Shown here: one piece after another, positions 52,825-62,100 of the stretch
Layout: every line of letters starts with the position of its first letter
Numbering within the stretch: the first letter of the stretch is position 1
Assembly (NCBI GenBank): GCA_963665705.1
Contig: OY762448.1
Coordinates: 3,906,001-3,970,000, forward strand
From: Saccharicrinis sp963665705
Lineage (GTDB): Bacteria > Bacteroidota > Bacteroidia > Bacteroidales > Marinilabiliaceae
DNA length: 64,000 nucleotides
Reading direction: 5' to 3'
Notes under the pieces: generated by a model
Database searches by the model: none
Told to the model about the DNA's origin: nothing
Seen by the model: only the letters and a program-made list of their open reading frames with translations
Translations under genes and position numbers: made by a program

Positions 52825-54231
52825 CTATTCTCCTTCATCAGCTTCAACTGACAGAAGTTTTTCTAAACGTTCTATTTGTTTATTTTTATTTACTTCTCTA
52901 AGAGTTTGAGCAGTATCTGTAAAATACTGATGTTTACGTATAAAAGTAAGTTGTTTGATATTCCATTCGGTAAAAGAACCAATCATATTACGTACTTTAA
53001 GTTCTTTATACAGCATATTTGAAACAGGAATAAAATCAGCTCTTCCCAGATAATCTAAATCTGAATCACACATCACCTTTTCGAGTATAGTTTTAGGCTC
53101 AGGAGGAAATTTAGTTGCCATAATTAAGCTACAAACCTTATCTAAAATTTCAGGATGATAGTGATATTTTTTTAACATTTTACGAGCTAACACGGTTCCA
53201 TGAAACTCATGATCATCATAACTGATAACATGTCCTGCATCGTGAAATAATCCTGCTAATTTCAATAACAAAATTTCTTCTTCTGTTAAGCCTTCTGCCC
53301 AACCAATCAACTCCACTTCAGTTACAACATCAATGGTATGTTTAATATTATGATAGAATAAATGCTCCGGAAGGTTTTGTTCCAACATATCTAAAACCTC
53401 TTCCTGAATATCTAAAAACTGAATCAGAGAATATTTTACATGAAAATCTTTATTAAGTTCGTTAGTCGTACCTTCTTTGACCAATTCCGGCAATAATCCT
53501 TCAACATAAAATGATTCCATTATGCCTTTATATTTCACAGGCATTTGGCCAGATGAGTTACACTCAAAAAATTCCTTAACTAATTCATATGTCATGGCTG
53601 AAATATTAATAGAACCAGCCTTACATGCCTTTCCTAAACGACTGGTAAAATTAACAGAATCACCAGCCAAACTAAATGGTGTTGATTTTTTGCCCGTTGG
53701 TTCTGCAATAACCGGCCCTGTATGTATCCCAACACTTAATTCCCAAAAAGCAGTTCCACCTTCACCACCATTTATTTCTATTGCGGCCTGTTGCATTTCA
53801 CGCGCAGCTAAAATTACATCTATGGGATTAGTTCTGTTTTCTTCTAACATACCTCCTCCATAAATAAATACATCGCCAACCGTTTTAATTTTTATAATAT
53901 CGTATTTTTTGGCAATATCTCCCATCCTTAGTTGAAGTTCATCTAATTTATCCATCAACCTTTCAGCTTTGGGATGTAAACTTAGCTTATGAAATCCTTC
54001 TACAGAAGCATATAATAATGAAGCTCTCTTAAATCTTCGAATCTTTTGTTTTGGAGCCCCCCTCTTCTCATCTTCTTCAAAAGAAAAATTAGATAAAAGG
54101 TCTAAATATTTATCATTTTGTTTCTGAATAAAATTATATCTTCCTACAATTTCATTCATTTCCCTATTCAGCTCCTTATTTCTATTCGCTAGTTTAGAAA
54201 TCCTATCAATATATAATTCTATATTATCCAT
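52825..54231 (-). CDS. Class III nucleotide cyclase-like domain fused to HD phosphohydrolase domain
   Basis: 468 aa, cytoplasmic. N-terminal coiled coil (1-50). Residues about 65-250 are a class III cyclase homology domain: 'LLYASVEGFHKLS' (Ser76 where the first metal-binding Asp is expected), 'IKTVGDVFIYGGG' (Asp120, second metal ligand) and 'LAGDSVNFTSRLG' (Asn194, Arg198, transition-state residues). Residues about 265-420 are an HD domain with 'YHNIKHTIDVV' (His294, His298) and 'LAGLFHDAGHVI' (His330-Asp331), resembling class I-type cyclic nucleotide phosphodiesterases. Loss of one metal Asp suggests the cyclase half may be regulatory or weakly active, while the HD half appears intact. Monocistronic on the minus strand. 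Confidence 0.85.
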   Translation of the reverse strand: MDNIELYIDRISKLANRNKELNREMNEIVGRYNFIQKQNDKYLDLLSNFSFEEDEKRGAPKQKIRRFKRASLLYASVEGFHKLSLHPKAERLMDKLDELQLRMGDIAKKYDIIKIKTVGDVFIYGGGMLEENRTNPIDVILAAREMQQAAIEINGGEGGTAFWELSVGIHTGPVIAEPTGKKSTPFSLAGDSVNFTSRLGKACKAGSINISAMTYELVKEFFECNSSGQMPVKYKGIMESFYVEGLLPELVKEGTTNELNKDFHVKYSLIQFLDIQEEVLDMLEQNLPEHLFYHNIKHTIDVVTEVELIGWAEGLTEEEILLLKLAGLFHDAGHVISYDDHEFHGTVLARKMLKKYHYHPEILDKVCSLIMATKFPPEPKTILEKVMCDSDLDYLGRADFIPVSNMLYKELKVRNMIGSFTEWNIKQLTFIRKHQYFTDTAQTLREVNKNKQIERLEKLLSVEADEGE

Positions 54232-54397
54232 TGAAACTTATTTTACCTAGTACACTTTTTCTTAATTATTGTCAGATATTTATAATTACGACGAAAGTGA
54301 TAATAGGTTTTTTTCTATTGGATTTTTTTTAATAATAACTTACCAAAGACTAAAATTCTTTGATGAACACCATCTTTTTCATGATAACTATAATTAT

Positions 54398-54429
54398 TAA
54401 AAAAACAGAACACTCTTTCTAAAAGTGTT
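54398..54429 (-). terminator. Rho-independent terminator of miaA
   Basis: On the minus strand AACACTTTT-AGA-AAGAGTGTT (one G-U) then CTGTTTTTTTAAT, 22 bases after the miaA stop. Confidence 0.75.
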
Positions 54430-54451
54430 TACAATAAAGGTATAGTTGCTA

Positions 54452-55381
54452 CTATTCGATATTCAATAATCCTAAAATCTCTTCAAGTCTTTCTTCCTCA
54501 GGCACAGTTGCATCCATCCAGTGTATATTAAATCCACTTCGTTCCATTTTTCTAAACCATGTCATTTGTCTTTTTGCAAATTGATGAATCGCAATATTTA
54601 ATTTATCGAACATTTCCTGATATGATAATTTTCCAATGGCATGTAGTGTAAGGTATTTATATTCTAAACCGTAATATATTAAATCATCAGGATGCACACC
54701 ACTCTCTAAAATCTCTTTTACTTCATCGATCATTCCTTCCTCAAGTCTTGATTTTAGTCTATTGGTAATTTTTGCTCTACGTAGGTCACGATCAATTTTA
54801 ACACCTATAATTAACGGATTTAATTCAGGAAGTTCCACCTCAATTTCAGGATTATCCAAATAATAAGTTTCTATTTCAATCCCCCTAATAGCTCTTTTAA
54901 TAGTATCTACATCTGTTTTGTTATGAAGTGTTTTAAACGATGATAAAATTTGTGTCAGTTCTTCGAGTGACTTATCTTCTAAACTCTTTCTTAAATCAAG
55001 ATTTGATGGAACATGTACCATTTTAAAACGACTCAAAACAGCTTCAATATACATGCCAGTTCCTCCACACATAACCGGAAATTTACCCCGATTGCTGACA
55101 TCTTCAAATGCCTTAAAAAAATCGGTTTGATATTCATACACATTGTATTTATATCCTGCATCAACAATATCAATTAAATGGTAAGGTATCTGTTTCCCCT
55201 TTATTACATAATCATCCAAATCCTTACCGGTTCCCAAATCCATATTTTTATATACCTGACGAGAATCAGCACTTATAATTTCACCATTCAGTTTATATGC
55301 TAATTTAGTTGCTAATGTTGTTTTCCCACTTGCTGTAGGACCTAACACAACTGCTAGATTATAGGGTGCTAATTTCTTCAT
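54452..55381 (-). CDS. miaA: tRNA dimethylallyltransferase
   Basis: 309 aa. P-loop 'GPTASGKTT' at 14-22, 'GEIISADSRQVYKNMDLGTG' and 'PVMCGGTGMYIEAVL', 'KRQMTWFRKM' near the C-terminus. It transfers the dimethylallyl group to A37 of tRNAs reading U-starting codons. The 'GTGKDLDDY...IPYHLIDI' version is the short MiaA form found in Bacteroidota, which often have two miaA paralogues. Divergent from the Yip1-like gene. Confidence 0.95.
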   Translation of the reverse strand: MKKLAPYNLAVVLGPTASGKTTLATKLAYKLNGEIISADSRQVYKNMDLGTGKDLDDYVIKGKQIPYHLIDIVDAGYKYNVYEYQTDFFKAFEDVSNRGKFPVMCGGTGMYIEAVLSRFKMVHVPSNLDLRKSLEDKSLEELTQILSSFKTLHNKTDVDTIKRAIRGIEIETYYLDNPEIEVELPELNPLIIGVKIDRDLRRAKITNRLKSRLEEGMIDEVKEILESGVHPDDLIYYGLEYKYLTLHAIGKLSYQEMFDKLNIAIHQFAKRQMTWFRKMERSGFNIHWMDATVPEEERLEEILGLLNIE

Positions 55382-55511
55382 CTTTATTTATTATTTACAA
55401 TCATTTTAAAGCCCTCAAACTTTAAATATGTTGATTTTTTATATTTTTGACATCACAAAACTAATTAAAATAGCTTCAAAACTATCTCACAACACATTTA
55501 ATAAGACACTT

Positions 55512-56117
55512 ATGAGTTCTAAGGATCAACCACAAAGTCTGATAAATAGATACAAAAACATTTTTTTAAGAACAAAAAACCTTATTATATCTCCTAAAAA
55601 GGAATGGGAAGAAATATTTTCTGAAAAAAGTGATTTTAATAAAATTTTGAGCGAGTTTATATTGCCTTATCTGGCCATTATCACACTGATTAGTTTTATT
55701 AATTCTATAACAGCTCATCAAAATCCGGATTTTACTTTGGCTTTAAAAAACGCTATTGGTCAATTTACTTCATTTTTTTTAGCACTGATAATTGTATACT
55801 TCATACTCATTAAAATAATTCCTCAGTTTGTTAAAACTCAAAAGTCTGATAATATAAAAGATTTAGCAATTAAGACTATTGCTTATTCAATGGTGATTAT
55901 TTTTATATTAAAAATAATTACACTTTTAATTCCTCAAATATACTTTTTGCAAATTGCTGGATTATATACGGGATACCTGGTATGGCAGTCAACAAAATTT
56001 ATAGGAAAATTTGATAATAAAGATTTTAGAATTGTACTCACAATTATTATTACTTTACTAATTTTGTTTCTTCCTTATTTATTATCGGTAATTTTTTTCC
56101 GATTTAGTGGAATTTGA
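55512..56117 (+). CDS. Yip1-domain integral membrane protein
   Basis: 201 aa from the ATG at 55512. The frame is open from 55428, but the extra 28 residues are not typical of the family. Start 'MSSKDQPQSLINRYKNIFLR' leads into 'KNLIISPKKEWEEI', the usual entry of bacterial Yip1-like proteins, followed by five hydrophobic helices (about 45-65, 80-105, 125-150, 150-165, 175-195). Function in bacteria unknown. smpB starts 18 bases downstream, so they are probably co-transcribed. Confidence 0.85.
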   Translation: MSSKDQPQSLINRYKNIFLRTKNLIISPKKEWEEIFSEKSDFNKILSEFILPYLAIITLISFINSITAHQNPDFTLALKNAIGQFTSFFLALIIVYFILIKIIPQFVKTQKSDNIKDLAIKTIAYSMVIIFILKIITLLIPQIYFLQIAGLYTGYLVWQSTKFIGKFDNKDFRIVLTIIITLLILFLPYLLSVIFFRFSGI

Positions 56118-56134
56118 TTGTGATTTGATTAACT

Positions 56135-56590
56135 ATGACTCAGAATAAAATTAATATACGAAATAAAAAAGCTTTTTTTGATTACGAAATCTTAGAAAAG
56201 TTTGTTGCCGGTATACAATTATCGGGCACTGAAATAAAATCTTTACGCCTAGGTAAAGCAAGTTTAGTTGAGGCTTATTGTTACTTTATTAAAAATGAAC
56301 TTTGGATAAAAGGATTTAATATTGCTGAATACTTTTTTGGTACTTACAATAACCATATGCCTCTTAGAGAAAGAAAACTATTATTACAAAAAAAAGAACT
56401 TCAAAAATTAGATAGAAAAACTAAAGAATCAGGACTTACCATTATTCCTTTAAAAGTATTTTTGAATGACAGAGGTTGGGCAAAAGTTGAAATTGCTTTA
56501 GCTAAAGGAAAGAAAAGTCATGATAAAAGACAAACGCTTAGACTCAAAGATGCCAATAGAGAAATGGACAGAATGAAAAAGATTCATTAA
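56135..56590 (+). CDS. smpB: SsrA-binding protein
   Basis: 151 aa, typical length. 'NKKAFFDYEILEKFVAGIQL', 'SGTEIKSLRLGKASLVEAYC', 'HDKRQTLRLKDANREMDR'. It binds tmRNA and brings it to stalled ribosomes for trans-translation. The conserved C-terminal tail is present. The tmRNA gene itself is not in the window. Confidence 0.98.
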   Translation: MTQNKINIRNKKAFFDYEILEKFVAGIQLSGTEIKSLRLGKASLVEAYCYFIKNELWIKGFNIAEYFFGTYNNHMPLRERKLLLQKKELQKLDRKTKESGLTIIPLKVFLNDRGWAKVEIALAKGKKSHDKRQTLRLKDANREMDRMKKIH

Positions 56591-56599
56591 ATAAATTTG

Positions 56600-56620
56600 A
56601 TGCCAGCACTCTGCTGGCAT
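56600..56620 (+). terminator. Hairpin after smpB, probable terminator
   Basis: ATGCCAGCA-CTC-TGCTGGCAT, perfect 9-bp stem 10 bases after the stop; no clean T-tract (ACAATATTTCTTTT). Confidence 0.6.
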
Positions 56621-56865
56621 ACAATATTTCTTTTCTCTCACCTCCTATTCAGGCATAAACCTGTAGTTGTCATTTTCTGACACTTGACTTTCATTTTAAT
56701 TACACGTCTTTTTTATTATTCACGCAACCACTCCACTAAGTTATCGTCATAGCATAAACTATATCTCCTTTATTTAAATAATAAAACAGATAAATCATTA
56801 AATTAGAAGAAAAAACAGACCTACTTATACTATGAGTTGTTAATTTAGGTGGTATAATATTTTGC

Positions 56866-57414
56866 GTGAAGAATCTTGATGAAATAATAAAACAATGCCA
56901 GAAAAATAATGCCAAGGCTCAAAAGCTATTATACAATTGCTTTTCCCCCTGGTTATTTGGGGTTTGTCTGCAATATTGCAAAGACAAAACCGAGGCAGAA
57001 GATCAACTTCAAGAGGCTTTTATAAAAATATTTACAAACATTAATAAATATAGATTTGAAGGTTCCTTTGAAGGGTGGATGCGCCGAATTGTAGTCAATA
57101 CAATTATTGAATCTTTCAGAAAAAAAAATCCTGTATACTTTGTTGATTCAATAGAACAAGTTGCAAAAGACACACCTGACACAAACGAACACATTGAAAC
57201 TATAAATCCTAAAGAATTGCTTTCTTATATTGAGGATTTACCTCCTAAATACAAATTAGTTTTTAACCTGTATGCCCTTGAAGGGTATTCACACCAAGAG
57301 ATATCAGAAATTCTTGAAATATCAGTAGGAACATCAAAATCAAACTTATCCAGAGCCAGGAAAATTTTAAAAGATAAAATATCTGTAGTTAAAAAAGATT
57401 CAATAATAGCATGA
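56866..57414 (+). CDS. ECF-type RNA polymerase sigma factor
   Basis: 182 aa starting at a GTG; no ATG lies near and the family N-terminus ('LDEIIKQCQKNNAKAQKLLY') begins right there. Region 2 'FGVCLQYCKDKTEAEDQLQE', 'AFIKIFTNINKYRFEGSFEG', 'WMRRIVVNTIIESFRKK'; region 4 'LPPKYKLVFNLYALEGYSHQ', 'EISEILEISVGTSKSNLSRA'. It overlaps the next gene by 4 bases (ATGA), so the two are translationally coupled and the neighbour is the likely anti-sigma or sensor. Confidence 0.95.
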   Translation: MKNLDEIIKQCQKNNAKAQKLLYNCFSPWLFGVCLQYCKDKTEAEDQLQEAFIKIFTNINKYRFEGSFEGWMRRIVVNTIIESFRKKNPVYFVDSIEQVAKDTPDTNEHIETINPKELLSYIEDLPPKYKLVFNLYALEGYSHQEISEILEISVGTSKSNLSRARKILKDKISVVKKDSIIA

Positions 57415-58814
57415 GCAAGGAAAACAACATAGACAGATTATTCAAGGAAGGCCTTTCTGCATACTCAGAAACACCTCCTACTCATGTATGGGATGCTATC
57501 AATACCCAAATGAATAACAATCGTAAAAAAAGAATGATTGTATTATTTTGGAAAGGTTCTGTTGCAGCTGCTTTTATAGGTGTAATTATATTAGCTGGCA
57601 TATTATTTAGCAATAAAACAATCACCAAAAGTAAATATATTGTAAATGCAGTTAAAAATGAACAGCTTTCAAAAACTAAACCTGTAAAACAAAATAGTAG
57701 TCAACGTAAAACATCCATAAAAATACTAACTCCAACAACCAACAATAACAATAGTAATATCCATGAATTACAGATTGACCCTAAATACATTCATGATGGG
57801 GCAAAATCGGTAGTTAACACATCCTCATTAAAAAAATCACAATATGCTAATGTTACAATGACATCATCAAACTCTAATTACAAACAAAACACAATACTTC
57901 TTCCTTTAAAAAATAAAGATGGAATAAATCCTGTTGAAACCATTAATGCATCATATATCTTCTTTTTAAATAATAATGATTCTAATAATAAACATCTTGC
58001 TGATTTAATATTTGGGTATTCAGATAATAAAGGAATAAATAATAAGGACAACAAAACGTTATTTAAAGAAATTGCTGTCGGTGGCCAGATTGCCCCATCT
58101 TATTCATTTAGAAATTCAGAAAACAACAATGCAAATAACGAAAGTGGCATTACAAAATTAACCGGAGGCTTAAATATAAATGTAAAAACGAGTAAGAGAC
58201 TTCGGGTTGAAACAGGAGTAACTTATGCGCAAGTTGGTCAAACGTTTAACAACTCCTCAATTATAGTTAATAACTCTTTGGCCATGGGAATCACCTCTAG
58301 TATGAAAAGTGCCATTAAAACAAATTATTTTCAAAATTCAATGGGAAATATAGTTAGTTCATCATCATCATCACCAATGATGGATGAGGCAGTCAGCAGC
58401 AACTTAGAATCAAACAATTCGGTTTCATCATTAGCCAGTATAAACAAATATGATGTAGAGGTTCAACAAGTACTGGAATATGTAGAAATACCTTTGATTT
58501 TAAAATATGACATTATCAATAAAGGCATGGCTGTTTCTGTTAATGGTGGTTTAAGTACAAATTTATTAGTTGGCAATAATGCTTATCAAATTACAAACGA
58601 TGACAAAAACAGAATAGGTAGCATGGAAGGTATTAATTCAGTAAGCTATAGTGCAAGTTTTGGACTAGGATTACGAACTCCTCTTAGTTCTTCTCTTGAT
58701 TTTAACATGGAACCTCGTATAAAGTATTTCATTAACTCCATTACTAAAACTTCAGGATATGAATATAAACCATATTCTATTGGAGTTATGGTTGGTGTTA
58801 ACTATAAGTTTTAA
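57411..58814 (+). CDS. Anti-sigma-like membrane protein with C-terminal outer-membrane beta-barrel-type domain
   Basis: 467 aa. Residues 1-41 are a short cytoplasmic part ('NIDRLFKEGLSAYSETPPTH') of the kind seen in Bacteroidota anti-sigma-like proteins; one transmembrane helix at 42-66; a Ser/Asn/Lys-rich spacer to about 210; then about 250 residues of amphipathic beta strands ('EIAVGGQIAPSYSFRNSENN', 'GLNINVKTSKRLRVETGVTY', 'VEIPLILKYDIINKGMAVSV', ending 'PYSIGVMVGVNYKF' with a terminal Phe), the pattern of a PorT/OmpA-like barrel. It would link inner membrane and outer membrane. Stop-start overlap with the ECF sigma gene suggests it controls that sigma factor. Confidence 0.82.
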   Translation: MSKENNIDRLFKEGLSAYSETPPTHVWDAINTQMNNNRKKRMIVLFWKGSVAAAFIGVIILAGILFSNKTITKSKYIVNAVKNEQLSKTKPVKQNSSQRKTSIKILTPTTNNNNSNIHELQIDPKYIHDGAKSVVNTSSLKKSQYANVTMTSSNSNYKQNTILLPLKNKDGINPVETINASYIFFLNNNDSNNKHLADLIFGYSDNKGINNKDNKTLFKEIAVGGQIAPSYSFRNSENNNANNESGITKLTGGLNINVKTSKRLRVETGVTYAQVGQTFNNSSIIVNNSLAMGITSSMKSAIKTNYFQNSMGNIVSSSSSSPMMDEAVSSNLESNNSVSSLASINKYDVEVQQVLEYVEIPLILKYDIINKGMAVSVNGGLSTNLLVGNNAYQITNDDKNRIGSMEGINSVSYSASFGLGLRTPLSSSLDFNMEPRIKYFINSITKTSGYEYKPYSIGVMVGVNYKF

Positions 58815-59104
58815 GCATTTCTTCGCAAACGCCTCGCAATTCTCCACAAAAGCTTGGCAATTCTCCACAGCGCCTTCGCAAACTATTCGCAAAGGCTTCA
58901 CAGTGCATTCGCAACACCCTCAATACAGCAAGGCAAATATCCACAACATCATCACTACATCTTCAGAACAGTATTGCCATAGATTTACGAAGCGTGGGTG
59001 AACAGTGCGTGACAAACAGGTGGTAAGGTTACGACTTTGAATTAACGACAATTAGCACCAATTAAAGCAAATACCTGATTACATCCTCGAAAAAGATTGT
59101 TACA
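58815..59104. repeat. Gap with degenerate CGCAA/CCACA repeats
   Basis: Directly after the barrel gene, 58816-58945 is a run of imperfect short repeats: TTCGCAAAC, CTCGCAATTCTCCACA, TTGGCAATTCTCCACA, TTCGCAAAC, TTCGCAAAG, TTCGCAACA, CAAATATCCACA. GGCAATTCTCCACA and CGCAATTCTCCACA are the clearest pair (58836 and 58856). No coding role is visible; the rest of the gap up to the terminator shows nothing. Confidence 0.5.
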
Positions 59105-59136
59105 TAAAAAATCCGGTAACAAAAGCTACCGGATTT
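59105..59136 (-). terminator. Rho-independent terminator of the large T9SS protein gene
   Basis: On the minus strand AAATCCGGTA-GCTTTTGT-TACCGGATTT followed by TTTT, 26 bases after the stop codon at 59163. Confidence 0.85.
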
Positions 59137-59162
59137 ATATTGTCATGATATTTTACGCTATC

Positions 59163-62100
59163 TTAATTTTGAGCCACTACTTTTTGTTGGTATGAATCAC
59201 CATCTGCTGTTACATTAATAATATACATAGCATTAGCCTGTGGCAAATTAATGATTGTTTCGGCATTATTTAGCTCAACTTTTTTTACCAACTGACCTGA
59301 TATATCATATACCTCAATTAATCTATCAGACTTCGCTAAAACCTCATCTGTAACTTTAACTGTAGCCTCTTGTTTTACAGCATAGATATTTACATTTTGA
59401 CTTGACACTGATGTAGTCTCTTCATCAACATCTGTTGTTAATGAAGGTTTTAATATTAGTTCAATCCTATCATTAGCCTCTGTTGCTGAAGGAGTAAAAG
59501 TATAAAACTCACTTTCACGAAGATTAATTGTAACACCTTCAACTTTATCAACTAAATAAACATCTACATCAGGTAAAAAACTTTCTATATTTGAGGTTGT
59601 AATTGTAAAATCACTCATTCCTTCTGAAGAAACTGAATATCCTAATGGAATAACACGCTCTGCAGTTAATTCAGGTAGTGAATTTATTGCTATACTTTTC
59701 TCCTCTTTTATTGAATAGATATTTACCAAATTACCTTTATTCAATAATTTTTCTGAATCATATTCTGTCTCTAACTCAGAACCATCTTCATTAAACAAAA
59801 CAATAGTTTCATCAAGACCATTTGAAGACTCTATTTGTAAATTAAGGTTTTCATCATACTGAGTCGTAGAACTTTTTAGTCCATAACCTCCTGTCGTATG
59901 AGTTCTTACAGAGTTAGCAATTGCAATTGCATCATCATTTGTAGATTTATATGTACGTATCCAAATACTTTGTCCAGGAGATATATATCTTGAGCCTTCC
60001 AATAAACCATATCCAGTTAAAATATTATAGGTAGATACTTCATTGTCACTTTTCCTAATATAAATTGTTTTTGCAAAACTTCCCAAATCGAATCCTGCAT
60101 CTTTAACATCAATATAACAAGGATAAGGGTTAGCCACTAAATACCATCGAGCACTCATATTACTGGATGAATAACTATCTTCATGATTTAAAGTTCCTGC
60201 ATAGCTTAATGTAGTTAAATCTGCCGCTAAAATAGAATACCCCTCTAAAGCATCGCTATCAAAATCATAATTATCACTATAAACATTATTAATTCCAGCC
60301 ACACGCTCCCAACCTGATGCTAAGTATCTGTTTACAGCAAATCGATCCGCTCCAAAGGAGTCTGTATAATCAGATTGACTAACTCCTTGTAATGGATGTG
60401 AAATTTGCCACCATACATGCGTATCTATTCCAGTCCACTCATAATTAGTTTCTCCGGATACTTCACCATGGGTAATAATTGATGATGGATTATCTACTGA
60501 ATTATAAACCACAAGACCTCCATTTGTCTCCAAATCTCCATTGATAGTAAATCGAGATCCTTCATATAGAGTAAGATTTGCCCCTGAAGCAATAGTTAAG
60601 TCATTGACCTGAACAACATCTCCTTTTACTAAAGGATCTATTACTGGGTAAACATATGGAGTAGAAATTGTGTTAATTGTAACATCTGAAGAAGCTGTAG
60701 GCACTACAGTATTGCTCCAATTTGAAGCAGAAAACCAATCATTTGAAGATCCGATCCAAGTATATGCTGGAATTAATATAGATCCAAAAGTAAAGGTACT
60801 ACCTTCCGTAAACTCATTAAAGTTTAAAGCGATACTTGAAGACACTGTACCTTCTGAAGCATCTCCATCTAGATCTGTTATTTCAATCTCTTGCCAAGCT
60901 GAGGTTGATAAATCTTTCCATTGTACTAACCTAAAATTATTATCAGGACTAACACCACTTTGATCATCCCAAGTCATAGTTAATCTTGATGTTGCTCCAT
61001 CAGGCCCATTAATTGTCCAATATTCATTCTGGCTTACATATTGCAAATCACCATCTTTACTATTGGTATCATAACCATTAGAATTTGGATCACTATTAAA
61101 ATACTCGGCTTTCCACAGTCCGGTTCCTGATGTTCCATTCTTTTTGGCATTATATAACTTTATAACACCGTAACGACCTCCACATCCTATTGGAAATTGA
61201 AAAGATTCGTTATAATTAATATACTTTGATAATGGTCCTTCAACAAACGAAGTCGAACTTCCTCCCTGAAAAGCATCTGATTCAGAATTAGTAATAACTA
61301 AATCTGCATTTTCAGTATTTAAAATTCCATTTGTTAATTTTAACATATTTGACACATCAGCATCAGTTTGAAGATTGACTCCATTTCCGTTATTAATATT
61401 TAAATTAAACAATTCGCTAGTACCAATAAAAGATGCTGTTCCTTGAATATACTGCAAACCAGTTCCATTTAAAACCATTGTACCGCTACCAAAATCAACA
61501 GTACCTGAGTTATACTCTATATCACCTTTAATATTCAAGTTTTTATCATTTGTATTATTAACCTGCAATGTCCCTGAACTTTCAATAGTTAAGTCTCCCA
61601 AAATATTTAAGTCGGTATTTGGTAGGTCTCGCTCCCCTGTACCTGAGAATTTAAGATTATTTACTGTAGTAATACCTGAAAGTACCGGATAACTTTCTTC
61701 AGTACCCGAAAATTCGACAGTTCCTCCATCTGCAATAAAAAACTCTGAATAATCTCCTGCAGGTAATCCTCCAGTTTCAAGATATAAGGTTCCTGTTCCC
61801 GTAACATTACCTAACCTATGCCCTTCAGTTCCTGGTATTAATAACATTTCATTTACTGCAGTTTTATACGACGAAATATAATCAACCGGGATTGTTACAT
61901 TATTATTGACAACTACAATCGCACCTCTTGGTCCACCGGCAGGTGGAGTTGGTGACCAAATAGAAACATCATTCCAGTTTCCATCATTAACAGAAGTATA
62001 TGTTGGAACTTGGTCTGGTATCGCTTCATCTAATCCGGCAGTATAATCTCCTATAATACCATCATCATCTGTAGCCACAGAAAAATCAAAGGTTATAATA

